A stretch of 7,230 nt of DNA from Pseudomonadota bacterium. Lineage in GTDB: Bacteria > Pseudomonadota > Gammaproteobacteria > Burkholderiales > Burkholderiaceae_D. Numbering within the stretch: the stretch's first letter is position 1; each line of letters opens with the position of its first letter. The stretch is taken from assembly GCA_023416415.1 (NCBI GenBank), contig JAEZHR010000412.1, positions 1 through 7,230 of the forward strand, read 5' to 3'. Below are positions 5,748-7,230 of the stretch, piece after piece. The notes below the pieces were generated by a model. The model saw only the letters and a program-made list of their open reading frames with translations. It searched no databases and was not told the origin of the DNA. The translations under genes and the position numbers were made by a program.

Positions 5748-7230
5748 ATGAAATTTGCCGACTTTCACTTCCACCCCCGCCTGCTCGACGCCCTGCAGGA
5801 CTACGATCGACGACGCTTGTTCCAGGATGTGAATGCCGGCATTACGGTCGGCATCGTGGCCCTCCCGCTGGCCATGGCATTCGCCATCGCGTCCGGCGTG
5901 CGCCCCGAGGCCGGCATCTTCACTGCCATCATCGCCGGCTTCCTGATCTCGGCACTGGGCGGCTCGCGCGTCCAGATCGGCGGCCCGGCCGGTGCCTTCA
6001 TCATCGTCATCTACGGCATCATCGAGGCCTACGGACTGGGCGGCCTGCTGGTGTCGACCATCCTGGCCGGCATCCTGCTGTTCGCCATGGGCGTGCTCCG
6101 GCTCGGCTTCCTGATTCGCTATATCCCTGTGCCGGTCGTGATCGGATTCACCAACGGCATCGCGATCCTGATCGCGCTGTCCCAGGTCAGCGATTTCTTC
6201 GGCCTGGACATCGAACGCATGCCTTCCGATTTCTTCGCCCAGCTGCAGTTGCTGGCCGCGCGAGCCAACACGTTCGACCTCGCTTCGCTGGCGCTGGCTC
6301 TCGGTTCGCTGGCGATCATGGTGCTGTGGCCCAAGGCCTTCCGCAGTGGCGACGGACCGCTCGCCCGGATGCGGCTGGCCCGGCTGGCGCAATTCCTGAA
6401 GCCCGTTCCCGGCCCGATCGTTGTGCTCGCCCTGAGCACACTCGCTGTCACCGTGTTCAATCTGCAGGTCGACACCATCGGCAGCCGCTTCGGCGGCATC
6501 CCGCAAGGCCTGCCGAGCCTGGCCCTGCCGGAGTTGAGCTGGGAAGCCGCCAAGCATCTGCTGCCGCCAACGATCACCATCGCCATGCTCGGCGCCATCG
6601 AATCGCTGCTGTGTGCGCGCGTGGCGGACAACCTGACCGGCGAGCGCCACGATCCCGATCAGGAGCTCATGGCCCAGGGCGTGGCCAATTTCGTGGTGCC
6701 CTTCTTCGGCGGCATTCCAGCCACCGGCACCATCGCCCGCACCGTCACAAACATCCGCACCGGCGCGACCTCGCCCGTTTCCGGCATCGTGCACGCCGCC
6801 ACCCTGCTTGCGATCGTGCTGGTTGCCGCGCCGCTGGCCGTCAACATCCCGCTCGCAGCCCTGGCTGCGATCCTCATGCATGTGGCCTTCAACATGGGCG
6901 AATGGCACGAGTTCGTGCGCATGAATCACCTGTCGCTGAACTACCGCATCCTGATGGTGGGCACCTGCGCGCTGACGGTCGTGGTCGGTATCACGGTCGC
7001 AGTGGAAGTCGGCCTGGTGCTGGCCTGCGTGTTCTTCATCTACCGCATCTCGACGCTGACCCGCATCGATCCGGTGCCGGACGCGGCCATGCCGGTATCG
7101 CCCGCACCCGGCGTGGCGGTCTATTCGGTGTTCGGCTCGCTGTTCTTCGGCGCGGTCGGCAAGCTGGAACGCCTGTCCGACCCCAAGGTCTTACCGCACA
7201 AGGTGCTGGTGCTGGAGCTGCATCAGTTGA
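5748..7230 (+). CDS. SulP family anion transporter, truncated by the window edge
   Basis: 494 residues are visible and the frame is still open at the right edge. The protein belongs to the SulP (SLC26-like) inner-membrane anion transporters, whose substrates include sulfate, bicarbonate and dicarboxylates. A short cytoplasmic N-terminus with FQDVNAGITVGIVALPLAMA (25-44) leads to the family core, including GGSRVQIGGPAGAF at 71-84, many hydrophobic segments up to about 432, and the conserved block HDPDQELMAQGVANFVVPFF (301-320) followed by GGIPATGTIARTVTNIRTGA (321-340). From about 453 the STAS domain begins (GVAVYSVFGSLFFGAVGKLE, 455-474) and is cut off; perhaps 50-100 residues are missing. 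The ATG at 5748 is preceded by AGGAAG (5740-5745), slightly close. Substrate assignment (sulfate, bicarbonate or C4-dicarboxylate) is not possible from what is visible. It follows the acetyltransferase by 25 bases with no terminator between them. Confidence 0.95.
   Translation, partial: MKFADFHFHPRLLDALQDYDRRRLFQDVNAGITVGIVALPLAMAFAIASGVRPEAGIFTAIIAGFLISALGGSRVQIGGPAGAFIIVIYGIIEAYGLGGLLVSTILAGILLFAMGVLRLGFLIRYIPVPVVIGFTNGIAILIALSQVSDFFGLDIERMPSDFFAQLQLLAARANTFDLASLALALGSLAIMVLWPKAFRSGDGPLARMRLARLAQFLKPVPGPIVVLALSTLAVTVFNLQVDTIGSRFGGIPQGLPSLALPELSWEAAKHLLPPTITIAMLGAIESLLCARVADNLTGERHDPDQELMAQGVANFVVPFFGGIPATGTIARTVTNIRTGATSPVSGIVHAATLLAIVLVAAPLAVNIPLAALAAILMHVAFNMGEWHEFVRMNHLSLNYRILMVGTCALTVVVGITVAVEVGLVLACVFFIYRISTLTRIDPVPDAAMPVSPAPGVAVYSVFGSLFFGAVGKLERLSDPKVLPHKVLVLELHQL

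Noticed and set aside
5568..6929. Minus-strand open frame of 453 codons
   Set aside because: It is antisense to the SulP gene and the end of the acetyltransferase; its His/Gln/Arg/Asp-rich composition is an antisense artefact. The plus-strand SulP frame has clear family motifs.

Overview
This window looks like an ordinary stretch of a high-GC proteobacterial chromosome, most likely a betaproteobacterium and perhaps Burkholderiales. That placement rests on the overall look of GltX and MetG, the divergent mrp/metG pair (also known from E. coli), and the gltX–tRNA-Ala–tRNA-Glu arrangement. It is an inference from memory of these families, not a database result. I found no phage, IS element, CRISPR array, toxin-antitoxin pair or defence system.

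Left block, minus strand (about 3016 down to 53). mrp/apbC, an Fe-S cluster carrier ATPase, is followed by a 174-base gap and then gltX (glutamyl-tRNA synthetase). A 64-base gap with a strong extended -10 promoter leads into tRNA-Ala(GGC) and tRNA-Glu(UUC), and a strong intrinsic terminator closes the unit. The glutamate synthetase thus sits directly upstream of one of its own substrate tRNAs. The mrp–gltX gap has no convincing gene. It contains a possible weak promoter, several small hairpins, and a terminator-like hairpin plus U-tract that ends only a few bases before the gltX start codon, where no Shine-Dalgarno sequence is visible. This is the most interesting regulatory candidate here.

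Right block, plus strand (3118 to the right edge). metG (methionyl-tRNA synthetase with its C-terminal tRNA-binding domain) diverges from mrp across about 100 bases. A short gap leads to a 159-residue GNAT acetyltransferase, and 25 bases later to a SulP-family anion transporter that runs off the right edge inside its STAS domain. The close spacing and lack of terminators suggest one metG–GNAT–sulP transcript. A 15-codon ORF between metG and the acetyltransferase overlaps the acetyltransferase start as ATGA.

Functionally the window combines translation (two aminoacyl-tRNA synthetases and two tRNAs), Fe-S cluster handling, and two probably unrelated accessory genes behind metG. Long open frames antisense to gltX, mrp, metG and sulP are shadows of high-GC coding sequence. 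The first 50 bases hold nothing I can assign.
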